Assembly (NCBI GenBank): GCA_030686995.1
Contig: CM060709.1
Coordinates: 19,869,360-19,933,359, forward strand
DNA: 64,000 nt
Source: Artemisia argyi
Taxonomy: Eukaryota; Streptophyta; Magnoliopsida; Asterales; Asteraceae
Direction: 5' to 3'
The stretch's first letter is position 1. Each line of letters starts with the position of its first letter. Below are positions 52,486 through 64,000 of this stretch, piece after piece. The translations under genes were made by a program, and so were the position numbers. Below the pieces are notes generated by a model. The model searched no databases. It saw only the letters and a list, made by a program, of their open reading frames with translations, and was not told the origin of the DNA.

Positions 52486-52842
52486 TAATCTGTAACATCA
52501 TACAAGTTCATGAGTCTCCAATAGAACTTATCAATATGCTCAACAAGAGTAATTTAACGAAGCCAATCCATGGAAAGAATAGCAACCATACACCACGTAA
52601 CATCAATAAAGCGAATAAGGACTCAATTTCCATAACACCCAAAATCACATAATATCATATACTAATAACCATCAACCATACAATAGCGATCTAACATCGT
52701 TCCAACTAACGGATAATACAAAACGTACTAATCGTTCCAAAAGAGACGAATACTGAACAAAATACATCAAAATATGATAACTAGCTTTTCTAACCGAACA
52801 CTCCTCAGTTAAGAAAGCAACAAGACAACATAAACCAATCAA

Positions 52843-53944
52843 CTAGCCACGCTGCTGGCGGAGTCTACTCAACTCCTGCCTCAAGCCATCAAGATCCCTC
52901 CATAACGATCCTAGCTCCACGCTATGGGTGTCTCGGTCTCTCTTGAGGTCAGCCACCTCCTTCTCGAGCTCGGCATTCCTTTGCCATAGCTTGCGGTCAG
53001 CCTCTCGAGCAGTAACAAATCCTCACTGCAAACTATCAATATGCTCGTAGACCTCCATCAAAACTCTCCTCAGCTCAGTAGTCCTGCCCACAACGACAGT
53101 CATGTCAACTCTCAAATCCGCTAAAAAACTCTCCAATAACTCTCTCAAGTCTATCAGATACACGTGCAACTCTCTCACTAAGCTCAGTAATCCGAGCCCA
53201 CAACCTGCCAATCTCACCTAACTCTGCATGCTCACCAGAAACCTCAGAAGATGCATCCGACTCAACGGGACTACCAGGTGGCAACTCAAACAAAAACGGA
53301 TGATCAGGTGAATCAGGCTCAATCGGATGTACAGGTGAATCAGGCTCCTCAGCCTGAGCTGGTGGTACTAACACATCATCATCATCAGGCATCTCATCCT
53401 CCTGAGGGTCATCCTCCTCCTCAGGGTCATCATCATCACCCTGCTCAGCCTCCTGAGGGTCATCCTCCTCCTCAGGGTCATCAGCCTCATCCTCACCCTC
53501 GTACTCCTCCTCCTCCTCCTCGGAAGAGTACCTCATCAATCGTCGTCTCCTACTAGGTGAACCCTGTGGAGATGTGGTAGGTGATCTAGGACGACGACGC
53601 AATGATGTGGGTGGCGCCTCAGACAGAAGAGAATGAGCATCAATCTGTAAAGGTGATGGAGTAGGGCGTACCGACATACGTGCCGTAGCTCGGTGGGCAA
53701 AGCGAGGTGCCACGCGAGCCAAAGCCTGATGAAGAGTAAGCTGCCTCGATGTACCAGGGAGCCCTAGAGAAGATGAGTGTCCCTGCGTAGATGCAGCAGG
53801 TGGTGCTGAAGTAGAAGCTGCCTGCGATACAGTAGCTGAAGACATGGCCATCTGGTAAGGATCATCAGATGCCATAATGAACTGTGCAGGTAAAACCGGT
53901 GCAGTAAGAATATCCTCGACGACATCGGGCATATGGGAGGCCAT
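52843..53944 (-). CDS. Extra ORF between PBS and gag (acidic, coiled coil)
   Basis: Same strand as gag, starting with ATG at 53944, about 380 bp after the primer-binding site. The open frame to 53105 has 279 codons: an Ala/Ser/Thr-rich N-terminus, an Arg/Ser/Pro segment (RRRPRSPTTSPQGSPSRRRR, possible nuclear signal), an acidic block with two 17-residue repeats (DDPEEEDDPQE core), a Pro/Asp stretch (EEPDSPVHPIEPDSP) and heptad-like helix (WARITELSERVARVSDRLER). At a T-run near 53122-53127 the frame shifts by one; the neighbouring frame continues (DLRVDMTVVVGRTTELRRVL), passes one stop near 53023 and reads on as a coiled coil (DRKLWQRNAELEKEV, LRQELSRLRQQRG) to TAG at 52843. So it is probably a damaged protein of about 365 residues. 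I know of no named domain; function unknown. Confidence 0.7.
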
Positions 53945-54320
53945 GGTCTGTGACAACGGCGTAGGGTAGGTGTAAGTGTTTCAAAACAACTAAATCACAA
54001 CTCAAAATACCATACCAAAAATACTCATCAAATAATTCAATCATATAATCTCAATAAAAAGAATTTCAAACACCGCATTACTAAAATGTTTATTAAACAT
54101 ATAGACCATATAATTCCTCGAAAACGCCATCTTATTACTAAAATCCATAAACCTCAAATCATCTCAATAATTCCCAAATCTAACAATCATCTCAAATATT
54201 ACATAATACCTCAAATAATAGAAGATGCTTCGGCTTGGCGGGCTGGCGGGCGGTGGTCAAGGATCATTTTCTATAAAAATACGGTTATAGTTTAGGCGTT
54301 TATTTACCTAGTTCTCTATA

Positions 54321-54338
54321 ACCTTGGCTCTGATACCA
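54321..54338 (-). other. Tekay primer-binding site
   Basis: TGGTATCAGAGCCAAGGT on the minus strand, three bases inside the 5' LTR end; complementary to plant initiator tRNA-Met. Confidence 0.95.
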
Positions 54339-54341
54339 ATC

Positions 54342-57339
54342 TATAACACCCCCAAAATTTGATACAGCGGAAGACTCAACAAGCTTTGGGGTGCTACGGG
54401 GATTGGTATCCAACATAAGACAATATAGAACGAGATAAAGTAAACATAATAAAAACACAACCAAAACGGGGTTTTAAGGTTTACATTTATCCCAACATCA
54501 TTCAGAGTCAGGCCCAATATAAAATAACAGTAGGTCCAAATTTAGTTATCAGAGTTTAGAAAAATAGATCCATAAACCGTGAGCCTTGGCCGAGCCATCC
54601 ATTCCAAGCATGCATCTCGTCACTTAATTACCTGAGAAAACGTGCTAAAAGTCAGCTTTCGCTGGTGAGATCATAGGTTTAAATTCATCTAACAATATAG
54701 TGGACATATACGCAAAACGCTTGCTAGCTAGACTAAGGATTCGCTAAAAGCCTGCGGATACCCTCCGCTCCAACATAACACACGGATACCCTCCGTTCTA
54801 ACATAGATATTCGGGTAACCCCCGCAATACCAATAAATACTTGGATAACCTCCGAAGTATCAATAACCTATAGATGCACACTACAGTATCTAAATAAGCC
54901 AACCTTGAATAGTACACACAACATATATGTGACTAAAGCTGACAATCCACCAATAACCAAATAAGCCAACCTTGAATAGTACACACAAAAGGTGTGACTA
55001 AAGCTGACAATATATCCTAGTCCATACGCATAGCAAGTTTAGAAAGAATATAAAAGCGATAATAGTCCACGTAAAATAATTTGCACGTTTCTCACCCCAA
55101 GTATTGAAAACATAGTTCAAGAAAAAGTGGGGCTATGACTCACCTCAAGTCCAGAAAATAGCAAGAAGAAGTCGGTAGAAATAAGATGTATGATAACTCA
55201 CAAAACAGCAACTACGGACTTGGCACGACCTAACAATATTAACTCGTTCAGAAATCATTTCCTTAAATTTATAATATTCCCAAACCCGGACGAGAATCCA
55301 TTTTATTTCCGAAAAACCATTTCGTATTAGTTTGGTGTGTTTGCGTTTGGTATCCATACGGGTGGCGGGTCGACTCAAAACAAACCAAAATGTCACACAA
55401 AGAATAATAAAATAAACTATGGATCTAATATTAGCCCAATATATCATTTAAATAAATCGCCGAAGTTTATCAAATCCGTCGATTTGATAGTCCTCATATT
55501 TATTTACGTAACATACCGTTCCAAGATTACACCCCATCCTAAAGCACATAGCACATAAATACTATATGGTAGATATCATAGTCTAATAAATTCCTCATAT
55601 TTATCGTCAAATTGGCCAGATTTCCCGATATATACACTCGCAATTTATTACACTTTACATATACCACAACCTATGGGCGTCGTGGGATACGATGCCCATT
55701 AATATATTCTTTTCATATAGCCAAATAACCCGGTTCAACCCTACGGTTAAGTGGTTATTTAGTTATATAAAACGTTTATATTAATCGTCATATATCCGTG
55801 ACAACACGAAAGTAACAAATAAAACTTACCTGAACTTGAGTGACAACGATTCCGCATAACTCGATAAGTTTACTCGTTTTATATATAAAATGACATTTTA
55901 TTTAATATTTAATAATTTGTCGAGAGTTTCTCGTTTTATAACATATTTTTATAATAATAATACGTTCAATAATATTACGCCACTTTCGTAGCCTAATATA
56001 TATCTAGTTGCATTATTTATAATACGACTCGTGATTATTATTATTATTAATATACGCGTCTATATAATTATATATCCGTTATTCACGTCTATATATTCAT
56101 ATAAACGTTTATATTATCAATAATTATTATTACGAGTTTTATTATTTACGTTTTAATTGTAATAGTTATCGAGTCACGCGAAATGGTCACATGTCCGAGT
56201 CATGACTCTCGGCTCATTGTCCAAGTCCAATGTAATAATAAATGTCATAAAACAATACATCTCCGTCCAAATCAATCCCAATCCACGTGCTACAACATTA
56301 GGGTCCGACTACGGCACCCGACTAACCTATCTCCGTCAATCTAAGTGACCGTCCACAATCGGTCCCCAATATCCAAATTCGTCAACACTTCTCAATATAC
56401 CACAAATCTCTTGTCGAGACCAAAAATGATCTCGACACAACAAGCATTTGGCCGAAAATCCACAAATGCCTAACCAAAGCCAATGACAAAATTTATAACA
56501 TGGAAATATAAACACAAATATAGTCCAATTTCGGGTTGGTTTACCAAGCCAAACCCGAGTCACTCGACTTACTTGAGTCTCGGCACACAACACGAGTCAC
56601 AAGGACTCGAACCAAGACCAAGAGATCACCAAAAATAAGCTCCCATGAGCCACAGAAAACTGCCCAAATCGACCCACTTAGGTTGCGGCATCAACAACAA
56701 CAATCAACCAAGAAATCAATACTCAATCGAGTCTAGTCAATCACCAAAGCAAACAATCATGAAAACCAAGATTCCAAGGTCACAACAAGAACAATAACGA
56801 GCCATATGGCTCGAACCCACATCATGCCGTGAGTCCAAGACTCACGGTTCACTCGACCATCAAGAAATCACCAATAAACCCAGATACCAAACTCATTTCA
56901 ACATCAAAAACATTGATTTCCAACCATTTTAATTCGTTACCCATAAAGATCTTCCGTGTAGCCACGGATTTAATACCAAATCGTGGCTCCCAAGAACTAA
57001 AATCGATTACACTCACCTCCAAGAACCTCCAAACGAAAAGATCTAGTAAAAACAACAAAAACTCGACCGGATCTACAAGGATTTCGTGGTGTTAATACGC
57101 GTTTTAGGGCGCGTGTTATAGCTCAAATGAAAGAGAATGAGATAAGGAACAAGATGGTGGTGTTTGTTTTGTGATGAGGGTGGCGGTGTGATGGTGGTGG
57201 CCGGCCAAAGGTGCGGCGGCTAGGGTTAGTGATGGTGGTGTTACTATATTAGAGAGAGAGAGATGAGAATGAAGTGGTGAGGGTGTGTTTGTGTTGCTGT
57301 GTGAACCGAACCACAAAGGACCAATTTTGTAGGTTATTC

Positions 57340-57380
<41 letters not shown>

Positions 57381-57383
57381 AAT

Positions 57384-57471
<88 letters not shown>

Positions 57472-57876
57472 GTAATAATAATATTACTAACGGTGTGGAG
57501 CGGGGTAACGTGGGTAAATGTAAAACATGTGGCCCGAACCCGAACTCATTTCAAAACTTTAATATCTCCCGAAAATATCTCGTAAATAATTATATATAGT
57601 CGGACTCGTAAGACGAATCATAAAATCTTTCGTTAGGTAAACCTAGTGCCAGAGTCAACGTAGTACCAGTGAGAATTTAAGAATACATCACCTAGCATAA
57701 AATCAAGAATGAATTACGAGAATAATTCACGATTTCCATAACAACATTAATTATAAATATCCATAAAATATGTCTTACAAGTTCGTTGTGAAATAAAATT
57801 TCAAATAAAAATTTTAAACGAACTATAATCGTAATGCGGGTTTTTAAAATAACTCCCTAAACTGCCGGTTGTCACA
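54342..57876 (-). repeat. Tekay 5' LTR
   Basis: Near-identical to 44293-47755. It differs by a second copy of the internal ~67-bp block (54894-55012), a longer T run (57343-57376) and scattered substitutions. Confidence 0.96.
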
Positions 57877-57881
57877 AATAT

Positions 57882-59226
57882 CACAAATAAAAATTTTTAG
57901 GGTAGCAGCAGACCTGAGAATTTGCCCCTAAAACCGTTATATGCTAACGCGCCATGTGCGGTTACCTCATTCATGCAGAGGTAGTACGTGCCGTGTGTAT
58001 TTCGTTATCATGTGCAAGGATGTCATTCTTGAAAAGCCAAGGATGTCATGCCACGTGTCATTCTTGTTTCCTTCTTATAATGACCTCCACGTGAGTCATT
58101 TATAGCCGTTGGAACGGTTCACACACACCCCAAGTGCATCTCTATAAGTATACATGCATTCTTTGAGAATAATCAAATTATGTTCTCCACAATTCACACA
58201 CACAAAACACATATTAAACCCTAGTCATGTGTGATGTTACCCTAGCACAAGATACATACTCTTATCTTGTGGTTCTTATCACTCAAGAGAAATCAAACAT
58301 ACGATTAGCCTCATCTCACACCATTAATTTACCCTAATCCTTGCGTTACGCATCATACATAAACATGGTGTCATCTGTGGGACCCATGACATAAACAAAG
58401 CCACCCATTTTCATTTTTTTGACACCGGAAAACACAAAGATTTCACATTTTCAGAGCAACCACCACCACCACCACCTTTGTCCTATATTTCTGGTCCTAT
58501 AAGCATTGTTGATATCACTCATACTGAAGAAGGTCGGGCAACTTTATCGCAAAACAATCATCACATCATCTCACAACCAACAACAATGGGAGTTGGTGGA
58601 CCTAATATGCTTTCATTCCAGGAAAGCCCTTAATTAGTTATCATAGATGCTTCAAGACTAACACCTAGGGCTATAAACGAACTGAACGTTCAATGAACAT
58701 TTTATGAACTGTTCGGCAAAAAGTTCGTTTATGTCCGTTCGTTTATTAAATGAACGAACATGAACAAAATTTTACGTTCGTTTAGTTAAATGAACGAACA
58801 TGAAGAAAAGTCTTGTCCGTTTATTATGTTCGTGAACATTCGATTATGTGTTTGTTAATGTTCGTTTATTTTTATTTATCTATTTATATTCATATATCAT
58901 ATCTTTTAATTTTATAATTTTGAGAATTTGTTTGTTTAAACAAAACAACACTATTAAAACAATATATTGTGAAGAATTCTATAAATTTTATGTTTGTTTG
59001 TCTATTTTTATTTATGTTCGATCGTTTATGTTCGTTTAGTGTCTTAATGAACGAACATAAATGAACATGAACAAGAAAATTCGTTCGTTTAAGCGTCCGT
59101 ATCCGTTTATTTGTCCAGTTAAAATTAAATAAACGAACATGAACAGTGCTCCGTTCGTGTTCGTCCGGTTCGTTTTCAGCCCAATAGTAACACCACCAAT
59201 TAATAATTTCACAACTCCATCCAACT
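57882..59226 (+). mobile_element. Remnant of another gypsy element (Tat-like): LTR, PBS, gag start
   Basis: 58141-58150 has CTCTATAAGTATA (TATA box) followed by transcript-like leader. At 58366 CATGGTGTCATCTGTGGGACC resembles the primer-binding site that follows LTRs in Tat/Athila-group elements. From about 58587 an ATG starts a gag-like N-terminus (MGVGGPNMLSFQESP), which soon meets a stop. A hAT MITE interrupts it (58666-59186) and the frame resumes after it. No pol survives. Confidence 0.45.
58666..59186. mobile_element. hAT-type MITE with GTTCGTTTA-rich interior
   Basis: Ends TAGGGCTATAAACGAAC and GTTCGTTTTCAGCCCAATA are inverted. Flanks CTAACACC (58658-58665) and GTAACACC (59187-59194) match at 7 of 8. 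The interior is full of GTTCGTTTA/TGAACGAACA motifs in both directions and can fold into long hairpins. Confidence 0.82.
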
Positions 59227-59541
59227 ATGAATACTAATCAATTTTTAACTCATGAAGGTTGTGCGTTTAATATTTTTGTACTATTCTGGTTATGTATGTT
59301 CTAGAATTCGTGCGTCCTGTATGTAAACGATGGAAGTTGGCATTTCAATAATAATAAAAAAAAAATTGGGGATCTTTTGTCTAATATTGGATGGAATGTT
59401 TTGCACATGATTGACAGAATAGACTATATAATTTTTGTTGTTCAAAACTTCTTTGGTTCTTGACGCACATCTTATATGGGGAGATATTTTAACAATACAA
59501 CATGTTGAATGATAGTTGGGATTGGAAACTTGCTTATATAG

Positions 59542-59590
<49 letters not shown>

Positions 59591-59985
59591 CTCTCTCTCT
59601 CTTCTGTTTATTGATGTGCACCGCCATTGTTTCCAGTATGCTATATTCAAGTGATAAAGTAAGAAGTGTGTATAAACTTTTTAGTATTCATGCATGTTAA
59701 TGTGGGTATGGATTTCGAAGATAACTATTCATATAAGAAGTGCGACTGAACTCGCCTGAGACTAAATTAGTAGCTATATTCAAGTACAATATGTTGAATG
59801 ATAGTTGGGATTGGAAATTTGTTTATATAGTAGCTTGTTTCTATGCTTTTTCTTTGTTTGTTATTGATGTACACCGCCATTTGTTTTAGAATGGTATGCT
59901 ATATTCAAGTAGATAAAGTAGGAAGTGTGTATAAACTTTTTAGTATTCATTCTTGTTAATGCGGGTATGGATTTCGAAGATTTCA
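59227..59985 (+). repeat. Duplicated piece of Alba intron 2 (block from 32200-32870)
   Basis: Aligns with about 32200-32870 in order (shared AAAACTTCTTTGGTTCTTGACGCAC, ATGTTGAATGATAGTTGGGATTGG), with moderate divergence. Within it a segment of about 275 bp is itself duplicated (starts near 59500 and 59785). A T44/CT-repeat tract lies at 59547-59601. Confidence 0.88.
59547..59601. repeat. Poly(T) and (CT)n tract
   Basis: About 44 T followed by CTCTCTCTCTCTT. Confidence 0.9.
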
Positions 59986-60339
59986 AATGGCGTCTGATAC
60001 GGCAAGCCACAAATCACACTTTTCTTTAGGACAGACATGTAGTATAAATTTAAAAAAAGTTATTAGACCTGCAAAACTTTGAGTAAGGTTATTTTTCCAG
60101 TAAACTAGACAAATAAAGGAAACTAGGGATATAAAGAACTTGAAATTTCGTCTTACGATTTGCAAGTAGTGATTTTTGCAAGATGGAGAAAGCTTTCAGC
60201 CACTAGTAAAACTAAGGAAATGAGATGAGTAAACTACCCGGGAACTTACCATTTTTGGGAACCATGACCTTTTGACTATTGAAAACCCTTTGTACAATGC
60301 CTTAGCTGTATGAATCAAGTATAATGTTGTGATCCATTC
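59986..60339. other. Spacer, nothing recognised
   Basis: No coding or repeat signal identified. Confidence 0.4.
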
Positions 60340-61250
60340 TCTTATTCATTTAGCATACGCTTAGACACGTTTTTGGTTATAGGTCGTTGCTAGTTTTGCT
60401 TATGTCCTTCGGTTGACGTTATTCGTGCTTTTCGATTTCCTTTGCTTAAGGTAAGTTCATAGCCTCGCCTTTACTTACTTAATTGTTTTATAAACCCTGG
60501 GAGGGAGATACACGCTAGTTTTAGAAAATACATACAAGTGATTTTTTGGTATGCTTGACCCGATTTCATGATTTATAGACATCGAGTACATCTTACCTTA
60601 AAAGTCCCTAATTTCATGAACCTTTAATTACATACTTTGTAAACACTAATATTATGAATATGCATATTTGGGCTTAACAATCGTGTCCGGGTGAGTAGCG
60701 CTCACATGATATCTGTAGGTCAAACGGACATATAATATTGAGAATTAAGGTAAATGACAAAGATTACCTTCTTATGGGAATTTTTACATCTTGGTTAAGG
60801 ATCAGTGTCATGAGCTTGATGCTATGAATTTTATTTCCCGACTTGTATTCGTTACATGTCAACTTATGAATAATGCTTGTATTCAACTTATTACTTATTA
60901 AACTCTATAAATTCACTCAACTTTATTTTTGACTTTTAGCATGTTTTATCTTAGGTCCATAACTGAAGATTTGCTTGGATAGGCATTGCAAGGATATGGA
61001 TGGATGAATGGACTTTGTTTTAAATTCACATTCGGGATAAACTCAAAACTTCCAAACTATGTCATGTTTGAACTTAATTATCTTTTGTGTACTCAACAGA
61101 ATCTTGTTACTATTTTTATGATTCATGAAGATATTTCATTTGTATTATTAGTTACTTCTTGTAACTATCTTTTCTTCCATGGCATTGACATCTACTTCTT
61201 TCAACTGTTAGTATGCTTCCTTGATTATTTCATTCACATTAATCGTTAGT
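60340..61250 (+). mobile_element. Diverged Tekay-type LTR remnant
   Basis: Shares order and wording with the plus-oriented Tekay LTR at 1-2171: AAGGTAAGTTCATAGCC (compare GAGGTGAGTCATAGCC), then GACTTTTAGCATGTTTTATC and TTGCTTGGATAGG near 60930-60980 (compare GACTTTTAGCACGTTTTCTC and TGCTTGGATTGG). Weak overall similarity; a different subfamily or an old copy. Confidence 0.4.
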
Positions 61251-61372
61251 ACGCATCTGGACTTAGGAACAACACTCCAAGACAACATGCTGCAGGCCAC
61301 ACAAGATCGTCAAGAGAGTTATGCGAAAGTTTGACCACCAAAGAACATACTATGTTTCAGAAAATGAGGAAA

Positions 61373-61800
61373 ACTGAACCAGATGTGCACTGAACCCGGT
61401 AGCCAAATACCTATCTTTAGGGTCGAGCTTACCTCGTTCCTGTCCTTATTGTATTGTTTTGTTACGCTGCGTTTTCAGCTATGCTTGATAGTCATTGAGT
61501 ACTTTTGTCATGTCATGTTTTGATCAATTTTGATACGGTGAGTCTTTTTTCAGTTCCAATTACGTTAGTTACAAATTAACCTTGATCTTACTGAACCAGA
61601 TGTGCATTGAACTCGGTAGCCAAATACCTATCTTTAGGGTCGAGCATACCTCGTTCCTGTCCTTATTGTATTGTTTTGTTACATTGCGCTTTCGAATATG
61701 CTTGATAGTCATTGAATACTTTTGTCATGTCATGTTTTTTTGATACGATGAGTCTTTTTCAGTTCCGATTACGTTAGTTACAATTTAACCTTGATCTAAC
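61373..61800. repeat. Tandem duplication, two copies of about 215 bp
   Basis: ACTGAACCAGATGTGCA starts copies at about 61373 and 61590; both continue through GCCAAATACCTATCTTTAGG and GTCATGTCATGTTTT to AACCTTGATCT, with modest divergence. Confidence 0.92.
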
Positions 61801-61904
61801 TAATATAAACACATGCGACATCCTTTTGTATATCTTCCAATATAACCCTCGAAATGAACAAACTAACACATGAACCTAACTCCATTGTCTTCACTTAATT
61901 ACTA

Positions 61905-63813
61905 TTTTACTGTCTGCACTTGGAACGGATATATGTAAACGGGAAGTCGAGCCTTATTTTTTGCGGCTTTGATGTACGTGGCTTAACTATCTATGCTTTA
62001 GCCTAATTACTTTTTAGTATGTGTGTTTTTATCTACTGCGCTAGGAACGGATAAACTTTTTATTAGATTTGAACTATTTTATGGTGTATTCTATCGATGT
62101 AACCCGCGTAATGTGTTTTAAGGGTTTTTTGTGCAATTTGATGATGTTTTGTTTTTAGTATGCGTGTTTTGCTATGTGTTTATATATTTTATTTATGTTT
62201 GTATTTGTTAAATTTGTCAATGTGTTTGTATTATAGTAATGTTATGTTTCTGCAAGTAGATGATACACACTGTTGGTAATTTGTGCTTGTGCGCGCTCGC
62301 ATTTGATTTTTTGGGTTTTCGATTAGTTTAGTAATATGTTTGTTTTTGCAAATTTTAATTATGTGTATCGTATTGTGAGTTATGCATGGTCTTTTGTTAT
62401 GTTAATGATATTAGATGATGCATGCTGTTTGTAATATGAGTGTGTGTTATACATATTTAATATTTAGGTTATATTAATTTAACTTATGTTTTTTGTTAAA
62501 TTGTTTGTATTATATTATGTAAATGCGATTAGATGATACATATTGTTTGTGCGCGTATTTGATTTGTAAGGTTTTCGGTAAGCTTGATTATTTGTTAGTT
62601 TTTTGAAGTTAGGTAGTGTGATATATGTGTTTTTGTGGATAAATGTGTCATTTACGGTTTTCTGTGTGTTATGTTATGTTAAGTGAATAAGTGATTGCAG
62701 ATTCTTTTGTTGTTTCGTTATGTTAATGATATTGGATGATGCGTGCCGTTTGTAATTTGCGTGTATTTAATTTTAAGGTTTTTGATTCATTTGATTACAG
62801 TTTTTTGTATTTAGAATGATATGGTATGATAGGCTAATACTGTAATGGATGTGCATTTTGTTTGTTTGTTCGGGTTTTATGTATTCATTCTGATTATGTA
62901 TGTTTTTGAGTAATGGTTTTTTTATAACTTTTTGCCTATAATGTATATGTAGTTTGCTTAATTTGTTACATTAATATGTGTCTACGATGATTGGGGAAGA
63001 GGATTAAAGGCTTAGCGAAGTGTAGCTTTATGTATCGTTGTGATTAATTATCTTTTAGGATATAAGGTTACTATCTGTTTGTATGATGGTTCATGTAACT
63101 ATTACTTTATAAAAAACACTAGAGATATTTTTATGTGAGCTGGTTCCCTGCTAGGCCTTCATACCTCCTTGTTGTCTTTTTATATGGACCTTTTTTTTTC
63201 CTTCTATTTTTGCATTCTTGCTAAAACCTGGCAGTGTTTTGTTTCTTTTTCATTTTGTTAAAAAACGGAATTTGGTTTTGGCGTATAATCAACGCAGCCC
63301 CTTTGTTCCAGTTTCAGGATGTCATGCTCTTTAATAGATGTAAATAGCTTTAAATGTTACAAGTATGTGGAGATAGTTTATTTTGCATACTAAAAGACTG
63401 CACGAATTAATCTCTATGTAAAGTTAAATCAGTAAAAGTTGCAAAAGGTTGTACTAGTTTCGTGTTTCATGAACTCTAATATTCTGTCCCTTCTCTGTTG
63501 CTTTACGTTGCACATAACTTGATACCTGATGTCATTTTAGCAAATTTCATGGTTGGGATAGTTTGTTGGGGGATTCGACGATGTTTTGATTAATAGAAAC
63601 CATATAACATAAAATGAACCATATAACTTAAGAACCATAAAAGCGAACCTAGTAACCACCATTTAAAGATTCAACTTTGCGTACCTGCAGAGCGTTGTGT
63701 AGTTTCAGTAAGGCTCTTATTCACTTGTGCAAATAAACAAGACAAAGATTTATTTATATAATTATATTCTCGTAGTGGATCAACGGCTACTCTTCATCTT
63801 TTTTTTTTTTTTT

Positions 63814-63844
<31 letters not shown>

Positions 63845-64000
63845 GGGGTATATTTATGTGTACACATTTACTTGCAATGAATGATACACGAGGAAGAGGA
63901 TAACAGGTCCTAAGAAGCTAGACAATGTGTTTGTATGTAAGACACAACGTAATTTGCATACTATGAACACTGATCAATTTTTAAATCATGAAGGTTGTGC
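61905..64000 (+). repeat. Second duplicated piece of Alba intron 2 (block from 29577-32230)
   Basis: Colinear with about 29577-32230 and over long parts nearly identical (compare 62966-63345 with 30961-31337), with deletions and a shorter T/G tract (63799-63848). It runs off the window end. No Alba exon lies within it. Confidence 0.95.

Larger units (their letters stand above)
44293..57876 (-). mobile_element. Complete Ty3/gypsy element, Tekay (Del) lineage
   Basis: 13.6 kb, minus strand, with a perfect 5-bp target duplication AATAT (44288-44292 and 57877-57881). LTRs are 3463 and 3535 bp, ends TGTGACAACC...GTTACA/TATA on the element's strand, with few differences. An initiator-tRNA-Met primer-binding site, an extra ORF, gag-protease, pol and a purine tract follow in that order. 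Integrase comes after RNase H and the C-terminus has a chromodomain-like region, marks of a chromovirus; the long LTRs fit Tekay. Pol is damaged by a frame change and an in-frame stop, so this copy is probably not autonomous. Confidence 0.97.

Noticed and set aside
53105..53130. Programmed ribosomal frameshift at the T6 run in the extra ORF
   Set aside because: The needed shift skips one base forward and does not place the T run in the register of known -1 slippery sites; a simple one-base indel explains it better.
53251..53556. His/Pro-rich frame on the plus strand
   Set aside because: Antisense shadow of the acidic repeat in the extra ORF of the Tekay element.

Overview
The window is plant nuclear DNA: intron-rich, AT-rich, and mostly transposable elements. 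The TE lineages and the plant genes (an At2g34160-type Alba gene and a class III peroxidase) point to a eudicot. I favour Asteraceae from general resemblance of the repeats, but this is inference.

Layout. 1-2171: 3' part of a Tekay-type Ty3/gypsy LTR (+). 2789-6497: Mutator-like element (9-bp target duplication) whose transposase has lost its catalytic core; it also carries a minus-strand GRF zinc-finger gene. 9017-10189: three exon relics of a DEAD-box helicase ending at a Helitron 3' terminus. 10759-17806: complete, apparently young Ty1/copia element with one open 1348-codon ORF. 18694-20025: PPR pseudogene fragment, then an LRR (F-box/LRR-like) coding fragment without an F-box. 20961-21514: poly(A)-ended retroposon. 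21938-22902 (-): basic-secretory-protein-like gene broken by an 8-bp insertion, between direct repeats. 27669-27874: hAT MITE. 28212-34116: intact five-exon Alba-family gene with a 4.9-kb repeat-filled second intron. 34928-39683: hAT-like element containing two Helitrons, a Stowaway MITE and a Mutator-type MITE with a captured signal-peptide exon. 42005-43273: intact three-exon class III peroxidase with a hAT MITE 9 bp past its stop. 44293-57876 (-): complete Tekay-lineage element with 3.5-kb LTRs, a damaged gag-pol and an extra acidic/coiled-coil ORF between primer-binding site and gag. 57882-59226: remnant of another gypsy element (probably Tat-like) cut by a hAT MITE. 59227-59985 and 61905-64000: duplicated pieces of the Alba intron 2, in permuted order.

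Only the Alba gene (nucleic-acid binding) and the peroxidase (secreted haem enzyme) look like intact host genes; the LRR gene is doubtful and the BSP gene is damaged. There is no operon-like logic; the story is nested insertion, gene-fragment capture by Helitron and Mutator-type elements, and local tandem duplication. The least explained item is the extra ORF upstream of gag in the Tekay element.
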